Source: CALESS01 sp041741455
Lineage (GTDB): Bacteria > Chloroflexota > Anaerolineae > Anaerolineales > Anaerolineaceae
Direction of reading: 5' to 3'
Length of the DNA stretch: 64,000 nt
Assembly (NCBI GenBank): GCA_041741455.1
Contig: JBGSJZ010000071.1
Location: 1 to 64,000 of the forward strand
Part shown: in pieces, positions 25,861-34,209 of the stretch
Numbering within the stretch: the first letter of the stretch is position 1
How the letters are laid out: each line of letters begins with the position of its first letter
The notes under the pieces: model-generated
Database searches by the model: none
Seen by the model: only the letters and a program-made list of their open reading frames with translations
What the model was told of the DNA's origin: nothing
Made by a program: the position numbers and the translations under genes

Positions 25861-26451
25861 ATGAGGCAGGCATTCAGCAAATTTTCCAGGAAGCTTCCTA
25901 TCTGGGTCGTTCCAGCCGTGTTGATCCTGTTCCTGTTGATGCCCGCTGCGGAGGAAATCATTTCGGGATGGCTCAGCCCGTGGCAGGAGCTGCCTGCTCC
26001 GCCTGCCGTACCAGTCAAATTATTGGGAACCGGGGATGGATTAGGGCCGGTCTTGCGGACCAACCCGGATCAGGCCGGCACAGGCTATGCAATTGGCGAT
26101 GTTTTCATCCTGGCGATGAATGAGCAAATGTACGGATTTGAACTTTATGACCGAAGCTGGAGAACCAGCCAGGCGGAGCCGGTGATCAGCCGGCAAAGCT
26201 GTGATCGGTTTGGTCCTTGGTTTGGGCACAAGCAGGGTGAGTGTGTCCAGGGTCCCGATTACGAGAGCCCGGGCGTCATGCACCGTTTTCTGCTGGACCA
26301 GGAAGGGGTATTGTGGCACTGGGTGGATAGCGCCCCAATCTTTCCCTCTTTCCTGTTCTGCGGCCTGAGTGGGTTGATCTGTGGGGTTGGACTGCTGGTT
26401 GCCCTGCTCATCTACCAGAGGAAAGAAGCCATTCAGCAGGATGTGGATTGA
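25861..26451 (+). CDS. Membrane-anchored protein with two terminal helices
   Basis: This 196-residue protein has an N-terminal helix (about 12-34), an outside domain with three cysteines (QSCDRFGPW, GECVQG, FCG) and a C-terminal helix (about 155-183) with a short charged tail. GGAGG precedes the ATG. No family is recognised. It is convergent with the gene at 26467, whose stop is 15 nt away. Confidence 0.6.
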   Translation: MRQAFSKFSRKLPIWVVPAVLILFLLMPAAEEIISGWLSPWQELPAPPAVPVKLLGTGDGLGPVLRTNPDQAGTGYAIGDVFILAMNEQMYGFELYDRSWRTSQAEPVISRQSCDRFGPWFGHKQGECVQGPDYESPGVMHRFLLDQEGVLWHWVDSAPIFPSFLFCGLSGLICGVGLLVALLIYQRKEAIQQDVD

Positions 26452-26466
26452 ACGGGAGCCGAATCG

Positions 26467-26835
26467 TTAATCCCTGAGGTTGAATAACTGAACCAGGCTC
26501 AAGATGAAGTTGATCGAAAGTGGCAGGGTGATAACATTCATAATAATTACTGGAATCCAATTGTTGGATTCGCCAATGGTTGCGATCAGAATTACGATGG
26601 AGATCACTGTGGGAACCACGCCCAGCAAGAACATGGCGACCAGGTAGAATAGGTTGCGGGTACGCAGTTTCAGAGTGAATAATGCGCGGGCAAAGGTGCC
26701 CTCCATGTGCCCCAGCTCATTTTCGTTATCGATCGGATCCAGACCCGACCGGTCCCCCCGATTGCGATACCCCGGAAAGCCGAGCAACTGGCTTTCAGGA
26801 GATTGTTTTTCAGGTTTTGGTTCTTTCTGTGGCAT
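26467..26835 (-). CDS. Small two-helix membrane protein
   Basis: This 122-residue protein has a polar, Lys/Pro/Glu-rich N-terminal 60 residues (MPQKEPKPEKQSPESQ) followed by two hydrophobic helices. ATG 26835 follows AAAGGA; the frame extends to 26874 without a better site. No family is recognised. Confidence 0.55.
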   Translation of the reverse strand: MPQKEPKPEKQSPESQLLGFPGYRNRGDRSGLDPIDNENELGHMEGTFARALFTLKLRTRNLFYLVAMFLLGVVPTVISIVILIATIGESNNWIPVIIMNVITLPLSINFILSLVQLFNLRD

Positions 26836-26878
26836 GGCGGATCCTTTCTGAGGTTTAGCAAAACCAACAAGCACACCC

Positions 26879-27700
26879 TTATTGTACAGCGAATCCTTCC
26901 TGTTTCAGCAGTTCATCCAGCCGGTCCAGCAGGCGGGTCAAGTGTCCCAGGCAGGCTGGATCAGCCGCTGTGGACAGCAGTAACTCAATATCCTCTTCCA
27001 TTCCAACTGGTTGCCTTTCACAATTTATCGCGGCAAAGCCTAGCAAACGCTTCTCCCCTGGGTGCAGCAGCCGGTTGATGGCAAACAGGATATCAAAGTA
27101 ACTCGCCAACAGAGCTGCCAACCGGTGGTTGACGTTAACCCAATCTCCGCGCTGGACAGCTTTCTCCAATTGGTGGGCGTAAGCTGGGATCACTCCGCGC
27201 AGTAATGGATGATTGTAGGTGATGATGTTGCAGCTTAATTGATCCGGGTAGGGCTGCTGGCTTAATTCCTTCAATCTGGCAAACCAACCACGCGGGTCAT
27301 GGAGAATCCCTGAGTTGCGCACGGTGTGCCAGAAGCAGGTGGTGTAACCTGCGCTGGCCTGGTGCTCCACCAGCACCCGCTGCAACTGACCAGCCATCCA
27401 AGTTGCATCAAAATAGACGAGGTCCACCTCGATACCGGTAGCAGCATTGTACCATTCATCACCCGGCCCCCAGTATTCCAGCCCCAGGTTGGCCTTGGAA
27501 GCGCCGCCGGAACGCTCGACGATCTGCCGGCGGATCTCCAGGGGAATTTCCGCACGGGTGTAGATGTACAGGTCGATGTCCGAGGCGGAATCGGTGCTGC
27601 CGCTGCGTTGAGAACCCGCCAAGCAAACGGCTTCAACCTGGGGTAATTCAGCAAAGAGGTTGGAGATTTTTTGGGCAAGGGAAAAGTGGGGGGATGGCAT
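26879..27700 (-). CDS. Nucleotidyltransferase-fold protein (DUF4037-like)
   Basis: This 273-residue protein has the polymerase-beta-type motif GSQRSGSTDSASDIDLYIY, the GS...D-x-D signature of minimal nucleotidyltransferases. A later acidic residue in IEVDLVYFD can complete the metal triad. The helical C-terminal half (about 140-273) resembles the DUF4037 substrate-binding part. It may add a nucleotide to an aminoglycoside-like small molecule, RNA or protein. ATG 27700 follows AGAGG. It lies behind a terminator and is separately transcribed from the GNAT gene upstream. Confidence 0.75.
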   Translation of the reverse strand: MPSPHFSLAQKISNLFAELPQVEAVCLAGSQRSGSTDSASDIDLYIYTRAEIPLEIRRQIVERSGGASKANLGLEYWGPGDEWYNAATGIEVDLVYFDATWMAGQLQRVLVEHQASAGYTTCFWHTVRNSGILHDPRGWFARLKELSQQPYPDQLSCNIITYNHPLLRGVIPAYAHQLEKAVQRGDWVNVNHRLAALLASYFDILFAINRLLHPGEKRLLGFAAINCERQPVGMEEDIELLLSTAADPACLGHLTRLLDRLDELLKQEGFAVQ

Positions 27701-27740
27701 GAAACCTCTTAATGTAAGCGATATCAAATATGTGAACACA

Positions 27741-27771
27741 GAATTCCGAAATCTTAAAGATTTCGGAATTC
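27741..27771 (-). terminator. Terminator, AAATCTT-core type
   Basis: GAATTCCGAAATCTT pairs with AAGATTTCGGAATTC (15 bp, 1-nt centre), 12 nt after the stop of the GNAT gene. The core equals 9088-9114 except for one A-T to C-G compensatory pair and one loop base. Confidence 0.8.
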
Positions 27772-27782
27772 TCTCGGATAAT

Positions 27783-28202
27783 CTATGAAACTACTTTTAC
27801 ATACACCAGCTCCGGGTCGCCCTCATCCAGATCGTGGATGACGCCGCTCAGATGGTAACCCAGGCGGGACAGCAGGGTTTGCATCGGCCGGTTGGAGAGA
27901 TTGGTGGAGGTGAACAACTTGCGGGTGCGGCAAATGCTCTCCAGGTGGCTCATCAGAGCCATTCCCACGCCGCTGCGCCGGTTTTCATCCCGCACATAGA
28001 GCAAGGAAACAAAACCCTGCTCGAAGAAGTTGTATTCCAGCACGGCGTAACCCAGCAGGCAGCCCTGCACAGCCACAAAGCAAGCAGCCTGCCCCACCAC
28101 CCGGCGGATGAAGGCTGCCCGTTCTTTTTCCTGTTCGGCCAGATGGTCAAAGGCCAGAATCGCATCAACATCTTCAGCCTGTGCCAAGCGAATTTCGAGC
28201 AT
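27783..28202 (-). CDS. GNAT N-acetyltransferase
   Basis: This 139-residue acetyltransferase has the opening LEIRLAQAEDVDAILAF, the acetyl-CoA loop RRSGVGMALMSHLE and the final SRLGYHLSGVIHDLDEGDPELVYVK block. The start is 4 nt after the stop of the SGNH gene, so it is likely the last gene of the O-acylation operon (31377 to 27783). The acceptor is unknown. Confidence 0.85.
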   Translation of the reverse strand: MLEIRLAQAEDVDAILAFDHLAEQEKERAAFIRRVVGQAACFVAVQGCLLGYAVLEYNFFEQGFVSLLYVRDENRRSGVGMALMSHLESICRTRKLFTSTNLSNRPMQTLLSRLGYHLSGVIHDLDEGDPELVYVKVVS

Positions 28203-28206
28203 CGGG

Positions 28207-29298
28207 TTACTTTCTGCAGGCCACCAGCCCAGTCAGGGATTCTGCCAAGGCGGTGCTGCCGACGGGAGTCAGGTGGATGGCGCTGTTGGTGAACTCGGTC
28301 TTTGGTAACAAATCCCAGCGATCGACCAGTGTCCAACCACCCGTTGCAGCCTGCTTTGCCAGCAGCGCCCGGTACTGGTCGTAAGCCCAGCGCGGGTAGA
28401 AGAAATTGTAGCGCAGATCACTGTTCTGGCCATCACTGATCAGAATCGGCTCGTTGATGACGGTCAGCGGAACATCCCCCAACAGTTTGGCACCAGCATC
28501 CAGCACATCCAGAGCTAGGCTGGATTCAATCAGGGTGGGCGGCTGGCGGTCGTGAAAGCTTTCATCGGCTTCCAGGTCAATGGCTGCCGGCGGGTACTCC
28601 GCCGGATAGAACTGGTCAATACCGGTGGCAGACCACATTACGCCGTAGAGTTGCAGGCGCAGCAAATCCGCCAGCGGGCGGCACAGCCCGAAAATGGTGC
28701 GCCCCCAGAAATCCGGGCGAATGATGGCCGGGTCGGCCGGATCCACTACGCCGGTGTTTGCGGCCAGGGTGTCCAGGAGGGCCGGGTTATTAGCTGCCAG
28801 GGGAGAGGCCAGTTGCTTTTCAACGGGTAACCCTTCCAGCGTCACCAACCACCAGACAGCATCCGGCGCATACTTTCGGGCTTCATCCAGGATAATCAAA
28901 TCCTTGGTAAGGGAAAGGGTTGGATAGCCCAGGTTGTAAGCGCGCACGGTGCGCCCGTCGCAGGTTTGCAGGTTGAGGGCATTGATCTGCCCGGCCAGGG
29001 TTTCCTGCGGCTTGAGCAGCGTGCCCCAGACGGAGGAATCGCCCAGCAAAATCAGGCGGTATTCATCTTTCGCTTTCTCTCGTCCAGTCAATTCATGCGA
29101 GGCGAACATGGCCTCCAGCGAATACAGGCTGAAGTTGTAGGCCTGTTGGGGATTCTCGCCGAATGGGAAACGCTCCCGGCCGGGGAAGAGGCCGTTGTAG
29201 AGGGTGATCCGCCCGAGCGCCGGCAGGGGGTTAGCAGCCGCCAGCAGCAGGTTGAGGACGAGGAATATCAGTAGGGTTTTGATCAAGATTCTGCGCAT
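28207..29298 (-). CDS. SGNH-like protein partnered with MBOAT O-acyltransferase
   Basis: This 363-residue protein has one N-terminal membrane helix and an outside SGNH-like domain with block I LLGDSSVWG and block V AIHLTPVG. Residues just before the block V histidine read TNSAIH, so the usual catalytic aspartate is not evident. Such proteins next to MBOAT genes complete acyl transfer onto envelope polysaccharides outside the membrane. The gap to the MBOAT gene (124 nt) is filled by a hairpin repeat at 29312-29411. Confidence 0.75.
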   Translation of the reverse strand: MRRILIKTLLIFLVLNLLLAAANPLPALGRITLYNGLFPGRERFPFGENPQQAYNFSLYSLEAMFASHELTGREKAKDEYRLILLGDSSVWGTLLKPQETLAGQINALNLQTCDGRTVRAYNLGYPTLSLTKDLIILDEARKYAPDAVWWLVTLEGLPVEKQLASPLAANNPALLDTLAANTGVVDPADPAIIRPDFWGRTIFGLCRPLADLLRLQLYGVMWSATGIDQFYPAEYPPAAIDLEADESFHDRQPPTLIESSLALDVLDAGAKLLGDVPLTVINEPILISDGQNSDLRYNFFYPRWAYDQYRALLAKQAATGGWTLVDRWDLLPKTEFTNSAIHLTPVGSTALAESLTGLVACRK

Positions 29299-29311
29299 CT
29301 TTTTTGCCTAA

Positions 29312-29411
29312 TTTTTAACACGGACCTTCACGGAAAGAACGGAAAAACACAGATGTTTCTGTGGTTTTTTTCTTTTTTATCCGTTCCATCCTGTATTTTC
29401 CGTGTTAAAAA
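29312..29411. repeat. AACACGGA-type element forming a 100-nt imperfect hairpin, copy 3
   Basis: The outer arms TTTTTAACACGGA (29312-29324) and TCCGTGTTAAAAA (29399-29411) are perfect complements. Inside, GAACGGA pairs with TCCGTTC, and CACAG pairs with CTGTG. Unlike the other copies of this family, this one is a palindrome, like two head-to-head units. It separates the MBOAT and SGNH genes of one operon. Confidence 0.65.
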
Positions 29412-29422
29412 CATACTTGACA

Positions 29423-30865
29423 CTAAAATAGTCGACCAAAAACCAAGATGGCCTGATCCAGCGGCAGGGCAAACCAGACCCAGCCGAGGGTGACGAAGAC
29501 GAAGGTGAACAGGGTGCTGAGCACCATTAACGCCTTGCTGGCTGCCGGGCGCTCGTTGACCCTGGCTAGCCGCGGGCGGACCCACTCCGTCCAGCGGTTA
29601 TTGATGAACAGGCCCAGGCCATGCCAGGCGCCCCAGGCCACAAAATTCCAGGTGATGCCGTGCCACAGACCGATCAGGATCATCGTCGCCAGCTGGGTGA
29701 GCAGAATGACCGCCCAGATCGGCAGCGGGCGTTTGGACTGGCGCAGGGCGCGGGTGAAGGGGTTGAAGAAATAGCCGCGAAACCACTGGGTGAGGGTCAT
29801 GTGCCAGTTGTTCCAGAATTGGGCCAGGTTCGGGCGCAGGTAGGGATTGTTGAAGTTCTCCGGCAGGCGGATGCCGAACAAGCGTCCCAGCCCGATGGCC
29901 AAATCGGTGTAACCGCTAAAATCCAGGAAGATTTGCAGGCTGTAGGCAACCAGGGTCAGCCACAGCCAGCCAGCCGTGCGGATCTGGGCAGCATTGGCCG
30001 GGGAGAGGGCAATCAGCGCCAACAGGTCAGCCAGGACAAACTTCTTGAGCAGCCCCAGCGCCAGGCGCGGCAGAGCCGCCTGGAGATCAGCGACCGGGGA
30101 GGCAGGGGCGGCGCGCAAATCTTTGAGAAAACGCTCCAGCCGGTCAATCGGTCCGGCCGTCAGGGCGGGGAAGAAGACAACATAGGCCATGTATTCTGGC
30201 AGGCTGGCGGCCGGGGCGCGTCCTGTTTGGCGGTCCCGCAAGGTGTGGATCAGGCGGAAGGCGATGTAGCTGAAACCCAGCCAGCGCAGGTCTGTAGCCG
30301 CAGCGCTGCTGACGGATTGCCCGGCCAGCGAGCGCAGGCCGGTGGCGACCAGAGCCGTCAACGCGGGCAGTTTGAGGGCCACCAACAGGCCGATTAAAAG
30401 GACAATGCCAACCCCCAGGAGAGCTTTGCGCGGCCAGCGGATGAGGAGAACAAACAGGATTGCCACTACCAGTAGCGCCAGGACGATAAACGGAGCCTGC
30501 GGCGGGCGGGTGGCGGTGATCAAGCCAGTCAACCCCAGGTAGCGGGTCAGGCCGACCAGCAGGATCAACCCCAACAGTGCCAAACCGCCGGGCAGAACCT
30601 GGCGCAGTCTGCGCTGCTCGGGAGCGGCGGTCAAGGCCCAACCCAGGGCAGCCAGGCCCAGGGTGGCGGTCGGCAGCCAGAAATCCAATGAGCGGATGGG
30701 CATGGCAGGTTGCAGCCAGTAAACCGCCAGCCCGCTCAGGAGGAACAGTACCCAGGTGCGGATGGAGGCAAAAGAGATAGCCACCTGGCGGCGGTTGAGT
30801 AGCCAAACCTGGGCCTGCCAGAGCAGCCCCAGGCCAAAGGCGATCCCCAGGTCGGTCAGTTGCAT
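29423..30865 (-). CDS. MBOAT-family O-acyltransferase (DltB/AlgI-like)
   Basis: This 480-residue protein has about eleven helices. It carries the MBOAT signatures FWNNWHMTLTQWFRGYFFNPF and GLWHGITWNFVAWGAWHG, the second with the active histidine, and a typical YMAYVVFFPALTAGPIDR segment. It moves an acyl group across the membrane onto an outside acceptor, usually with an SGNH or AlgX-like partner such as the next gene. The ATG directly follows the TAA of the 45-residue gene upstream. Confidence 0.88.
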   Translation of the reverse strand: MQLTDLGIAFGLGLLWQAQVWLLNRRQVAISFASIRTWVLFLLSGLAVYWLQPAMPIRSLDFWLPTATLGLAALGWALTAAPEQRRLRQVLPGGLALLGLILLVGLTRYLGLTGLITATRPPQAPFIVLALLVVAILFVLLIRWPRKALLGVGIVLLIGLLVALKLPALTALVATGLRSLAGQSVSSAAATDLRWLGFSYIAFRLIHTLRDRQTGRAPAASLPEYMAYVVFFPALTAGPIDRLERFLKDLRAAPASPVADLQAALPRLALGLLKKFVLADLLALIALSPANAAQIRTAGWLWLTLVAYSLQIFLDFSGYTDLAIGLGRLFGIRLPENFNNPYLRPNLAQFWNNWHMTLTQWFRGYFFNPFTRALRQSKRPLPIWAVILLTQLATMILIGLWHGITWNFVAWGAWHGLGLFINNRWTEWVRPRLARVNERPAASKALMVLSTLFTFVFVTLGWVWFALPLDQAILVFGRLF

Positions 30866-31003
30866 TTAGAAACCCTGGTAAATCCAGAGTGGGGAAGAAT
30901 CAGCCGTCACGATTAGGAGAGCGAAAATCAGCAATGCCAGCAAAAAAGCCAGCAGGTTTTCGCGACTGAAGATCCAGCGCAGAATTTTTAGCGGTAGCCG
31001 CAT
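30866..31003 (-). CDS. 45-residue membrane miniprotein (DUF5989-like) of the O-acylation operon
   Basis: This 45-residue frame opens MRLPLKILRWIFSRENLLA, has one hydrophobic helix and ends PLWIYQGF. Its ATG at 31003 lies 16 nt inside the end of the upstream lipoprotein gene, and its TAA touches the ATG of the MBOAT gene. A basic amphipathic start, one helix and an aromatic (I/F)Y..F ending, placed before MBOAT and SGNH genes, match the DUF5989 type of small accessory protein. Such short genes are easily missed. The position and overlap are strong evidence; the family name is tentative. Confidence 0.7.
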   Translation of the reverse strand: MRLPLKILRWIFSRENLLAFLLALLIFALLIVTADSSPLWIYQGF

Positions 31004-31377
31004 ACCAGCCAGTTGCCGCCCTGCTCGATCAACTCGTAAGTGCGCAGGGACATGTCAAATTCCTGCTTTTCATTGCCGTAACTGGCGATAATCTTGCCGG
31101 TGCACTGAACGAGGATCTTATCACCGTCGGTGCCTGTGCTTGAGCAAACCATATCCTGCAATTCAGTTTCGACGCCCTGGAAGGAATCGATCTCCAGGAA
31201 GGCCTGCGGTTCCCAGTCCGGGCAGGTCAACGGGGCGATGGTATCGTAATCCTTGGCATTAAAAGCCAGCATGTAGGCTTCCATGGTTTGAACAGCAGCC
31301 GATTTTCCTTCACCACCACCACAGGCCGTCAATACCAGCCCGGCCAGCAGCACCACAAACAATAAACGACGCATCAT
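30988..31377 (-). CDS. Small lipoprotein (DUF4878/NTF2-like)
   Basis: This 129-residue protein has lipobox VLTAC and a short domain beginning VQTMEAYMLAFNAKDYDTI and ending with a WLVCGYR strand. This is the cone-shaped NTF2-like pattern of DUF4878-type lipoproteins. Cysteines in LTCPDW, DMVCSS, VQCTG and VCGYR may pair. The start at 31377 follows AGGAG; an upstream extension to 31455 lacks a site. It overlaps the 45-residue gene by 16 nt and so heads the O-acylation operon. Confidence 0.7.
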   Translation of the reverse strand: MMRRLLFVVLLAGLVLTACGGGEGKSAAVQTMEAYMLAFNAKDYDTIAPLTCPDWEPQAFLEIDSFQGVETELQDMVCSSTGTDGDKILVQCTGKIIASYGNEKQEFDMSLRTYELIEQGGNWLVCGYR

Positions 31378-31519
31378 GGGCGATACTCCTGAATCTATAC
31401 GTTTTATCAAAACTAACCCAGAATGAATTCTGGAGATCCCCGCAATGGGAAACATGCCGATTTTAACACGAAATCGGCCAGGAATCGGCGAACCATGGCT
31501 GGTGTGCCCGAAAAACCGT

Positions 31520-32005
31520 TCAAAGAGATGTAATCAAGAATACTACTGCCAGAACCAGGGCGATGACACAAAAAATGATACCAAACACGGTCATAATCGT
31601 TGTATTGGGTGCAGCCGGGTCGAGGACAGACTCGGCCGGGTCTTCGGTGTTGTAATACACCGAAACAGATTGTCCCTGCGGGTAGCGAGCCATGATCTCA
31701 TCCGCCTTGTTCCTGGCATAACTGGCAGGGCCATAGGCCAGCCGTTTCCCGGTGTAGGGCGTGCCCAACACGGTATAGCTATACTCCACCTTTGGTTCAT
31801 AAGTGTAAGTGGTGACGTGGGATTTGGAATTGTGGTGGCGGTGCGTCACCAGCTCTGCCGAAGTCACCACACCCGGAATGGAAGGCCAGGTGGCAGCCCG
31901 CTCAGCAGCTTTACGGGCGCGGACACTGCTGAAAATCATGAGGGCGCCGACCAGGGCAAGGATGCCCGGAAGCACAACAATGATCACAATATTAGCGAAA
32001 TCCAT
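31520..32005 (-). CDS. DUF3592-family membrane protein, copy 2
   Basis: This 161-residue protein has the same plan as the protein at 3609-4079: an N-terminal helix, a soluble core with VEYSYTVLGTPYTGKR and VSVYYNTEDPAESVL, and a C-terminal helix. A histidine-rich insert (HRHHNSKSH) after the first helix is specific to this copy. GAGGTGGG precedes the ATG. Function is unknown. Confidence 0.78.
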   Translation of the reverse strand: MDFANIVIIVVLPGILALVGALMIFSSVRARKAAERAATWPSIPGVVTSAELVTHRHHNSKSHVTTYTYEPKVEYSYTVLGTPYTGKRLAYGPASYARNKADEIMARYPQGQSVSVYYNTEDPAESVLDPAAPNTTIMTVFGIIFCVIALVLAVVFLITSL

Positions 32006-32097
32006 CTTCCCACCTCGTGAAATTTTTTAATAACCTCGCCTCCGCAGAGTAGTGGAGGATTCGGAGGAATAACAAAACGTCCAATTATTAGGAAAAA

Positions 32098-32955
32098 TCA
32101 AGCTGAACTTATCGAATTCACATTCCATTCATGCCAGGTGATATTCGGCACTCCGGCAAAACGCTTGGACATCACCTCCAATGCCTGAGGGTTGGCATCC
32201 ACCAGGCAAAATTCAGCGCCCTGTTCAAGGGCAGCCACCCCGGTTGTACCACTGCCAGCGAAGAAATCCAACACCTGCCCACCGGGCGGGCAGGAAGCTT
32301 GCAGGATGCGCCGCAGGATGCCCAGCGGTTTCTGGGTCGGGTAGCCAGTCTTTTCGCGGCCGTTGGTCGGGACAATGGTGTGCCACCAGGTATCCGTTGG
32401 AATCTTGCCACGCTCTGCCTTTTCCGGGCCGACCAGCCCCGGCGCCATGTAAGGAATGCGCTCGATGGCCTCGTAATTAAAATAAAAACCTTGCAGGTCT
32501 TTCACATATAGAAAAATGGTGTCATGCTTGGGGGGCCATTTCTTGCGGGTGCGAGCACCATAATCATAGGCCCAGATGATCTCGTTGAGAAAACATTCCC
32601 GCCCAAAAATCATATCCAGTAGAATCTTGCAGTAATGTGCCTCTCGATAATCGATGTGAAAATACAGCGAACCCGTTAACTTCAGAACCCGACGAGCTTC
32701 GACCAGGCGTGGTTCCAGGAAAGCCAGGTAATCATCAAACAGGTCGGCATAGGATTGTTCCCCCACCTTGAGCGTGGCATAGCGTTGCCCGCCAAAGCCG
32801 GTACGGTCCCCATCCTGCGAGCGGACGGTCTTGATTTGGGTGCGCTGCTGCACCTTACCGGTGTTGAAGGGTGGATCAATATAAATCAAGTCCACCGATT
32901 CTTCCGGCAGGGATTGCAGGATGGGCAGGTTATCCCCAAAGTGAATGTGATGCAT
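32098..32955 (-). CDS. Site-specific DNA methyltransferase (beta class, N4/N6)
   Basis: This 285-residue protein has motif IV DPPF at 27-30 before motif I FAGSGTT at 232-238, the beta-class order of N6-adenine or N4-cytosine methyltransferases, and YPTQKPLGILRRI between. The start at 32955 gives the normal MHHIHFGDNLPIL opening; 99 extra in-frame codons upstream overlap another gene and are not used. No restriction endonuclease gene is adjacent, so it is an orphan methylase or the remnant of a system. It is coupled (5-nt gap) to the small protein upstream. Confidence 0.88.
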   Translation of the reverse strand: MHHIHFGDNLPILQSLPEESVDLIYIDPPFNTGKVQQRTQIKTVRSQDGDRTGFGGQRYATLKVGEQSYADLFDDYLAFLEPRLVEARRVLKLTGSLYFHIDYREAHYCKILLDMIFGRECFLNEIIWAYDYGARTRKKWPPKHDTIFLYVKDLQGFYFNYEAIERIPYMAPGLVGPEKAERGKIPTDTWWHTIVPTNGREKTGYPTQKPLGILRRILQASCPPGGQVLDFFAGSGTTGVAALEQGAEFCLVDANPQALEVMSKRFAGVPNITWHEWNVNSISSA

Positions 32956-32960
32956 CCGGG

Positions 32961-33398
32961 TTACTTCCCCGACGGCAGGCGGCGCTGGCGGATCCAGTTT
33001 TCCACTTCGTGCAATCCAGCCCAGCCCAGCAGCGTGCCGCCCAGGGCGGTGCCGGTGACCGGGTAGGGCACACCGGCTGCCACGCCCATTACCAAGCCCT
33101 TGGCCACCGAGGCGCCCCAGGAGTCCTTGTCCACGTAGTGCTGGACAAGCGCCACCGTCAGGGCACAAGTCAGGCCAGAGATGGCGATCATCGGCACCAG
33201 GGTAGGCAATAGGACCACGGAAAGGGTGGCTTCGATCTGCAGGATGCCCCACAGGCCATCGATGACGATGGTGACAAAGCTGGAAAGCGGGTGCACCGGG
33301 GATTCAGGGATGACATTGCGAACTTTTTCCGGTAATTGCTCACCGGGAAGGATAATTTCAGGTTGTACAGGTTGGGGTTTATTTTCAGGTGTGGTCAT
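32961..33398 (-). CDS. Small membrane-associated protein upstream of the DNA methylase
   Basis: This 145-residue protein has a Pro/Glu-rich N-terminal 40 residues, two or three hydrophobic stretches (about 45-90 and 105-130) and the glycine-rich stretch GVPYPVTGTALGGTLLGWAG. A TACAAT box ends 7 nt before the second ATG (33398) with no ribosome site, so a leaderless start at 33398 is chosen over 33407. The gene is 5 nt before the methylase gene and shares its transcript. No family is recognised. Confidence 0.6.
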   Translation of the reverse strand: MTTPENKPQPVQPEIILPGEQLPEKVRNVIPESPVHPLSSFVTIVIDGLWGILQIEATLSVVLLPTLVPMIAISGLTCALTVALVQHYVDKDSWGASVAKGLVMGVAAGVPYPVTGTALGGTLLGWAGLHEVENWIRQRRLPSGK

Positions 33399-33421
33399 AC
33401 TGTCCATTGTACAACAAAAAT

Positions 33422-33447
33422 GGGCCGGAGGGATGACCCTCCGGCCC
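33422..33447 (-). terminator. Intrinsic terminator
   Basis: GGGCCGGAGGG and CCCTCCGGCCC form an 11-bp GC-rich stem followed, on the minus strand, by ATTTTTG. It ends the gene at 33468-34016. Confidence 0.9.
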
Positions 33448-33467
33448 GCGTACGCAACTTTGCTTCC

Positions 33468-34016
33468 TTACCCTCGTTTGTTGCGGCGTTTTTCAATCAC
33501 CATTTTCTTTTCGTCATCCGTGACAGTGATGGCATACATCCGCTCAACTGTTTGTCCAGCCAGCCCTGCATCCCGCTGGCTGGATTGCACAGCCTGTCGA
33601 CGACCGATGCCCACCCCGCTACCCAGTCCCAACCCAGCAGCCAGCAATCCCAGCCAGCCATCCGGCTGCCACCGGGTCTGCCCTGCCACGGTGGAAGATT
33701 GAGTGTTTATAGCCATGTCTTGCATGGTGGGAGCCGGTGAATTGCAGGTGCTCAATTGCTGCTCATAATTCTTCAAAGCAGCGTCGCAGGTGTTTTTCTG
33801 TTGCTGGCAAACAGCCAGTTGCCCCTCGGCCTCAAGTTCAGCAGCGTTTTGTTCCTGGAGCATCACTTCCATATGGTGGTTCTCATCCATTACAACAACC
33901 AGACCACCCACCAAGACCATGATGATGAGTACAACGATTAGGCCATATCCGTTTGTCATTCCACTACCCTCCCTTTGTGTGGGGATTCCATAGATTGTGT
34001 CATCCCAGTCTTCCAT
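33468..34016 (-). CDS. Single-helix membrane protein with coiled-coil-like and Gly-rich regions
   Basis: This 182-residue protein has a short N-terminal part, a membrane helix (about 25-45) and a Gln/Glu-rich segment (MLQEQNAAELEAEGQLAVC) likely to form a coiled coil. A hydrophobic Gly-rich stretch (LGLLAAGLGLGSGVGIG) and a basic tail (KKMVIEKRRNKRG) follow. ATG 34016 follows AAGGAGGT. A second ATG at 33959, behind GGGAGGG, could give a shorter form starting just before the helix. No family is recognised. Confidence 0.6.
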   Translation of the reverse strand: MEDWDDTIYGIPTQREGSGMTNGYGLIVVLIIMVLVGGLVVVMDENHHMEVMLQEQNAAELEAEGQLAVCQQQKNTCDAALKNYEQQLSTCNSPAPTMQDMAINTQSSTVAGQTRWQPDGWLGLLAAGLGLGSGVGIGRRQAVQSSQRDAGLAGQTVERMYAITVTDDEKKMVIEKRRNKRG

Positions 34017-34158
34017 TGAGCACCTCCTTCTCGCATAAGGCCTCAACCTTCCATTGATCTCACCGATCCTCCATTTCTCATCGATCAATGAACTAATTTT
34101 CCTTGATTATTACACGTGTCTGCTGCAGATAATCTGTGGATCCATCCGGGTTAAAACC

Positions 34159-34192
34159 AACACGGCGGATGCATGGATCATCCGCCGTGTTT
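34159..34192 (-). terminator. Terminator of the c-di-GMP operon
   Basis: AACACGGCGGATG pairs with CATCCGCCGTGTT (13 bp, short loop) 18 nt after the stop of the zinc-ribbon gene, followed on the minus strand by GGTTTT. Confidence 0.8.
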
Positions 34193-34209
34193 CAGAAAAT
34201 TAAAAAAGA

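Noticed and set aside
32956..33252. 99-codon N-terminal extension of the DPPF methylase
   Set aside because: It overlaps another gene in a different frame and has shadow-type composition; the natural methylase opening is at 32955.
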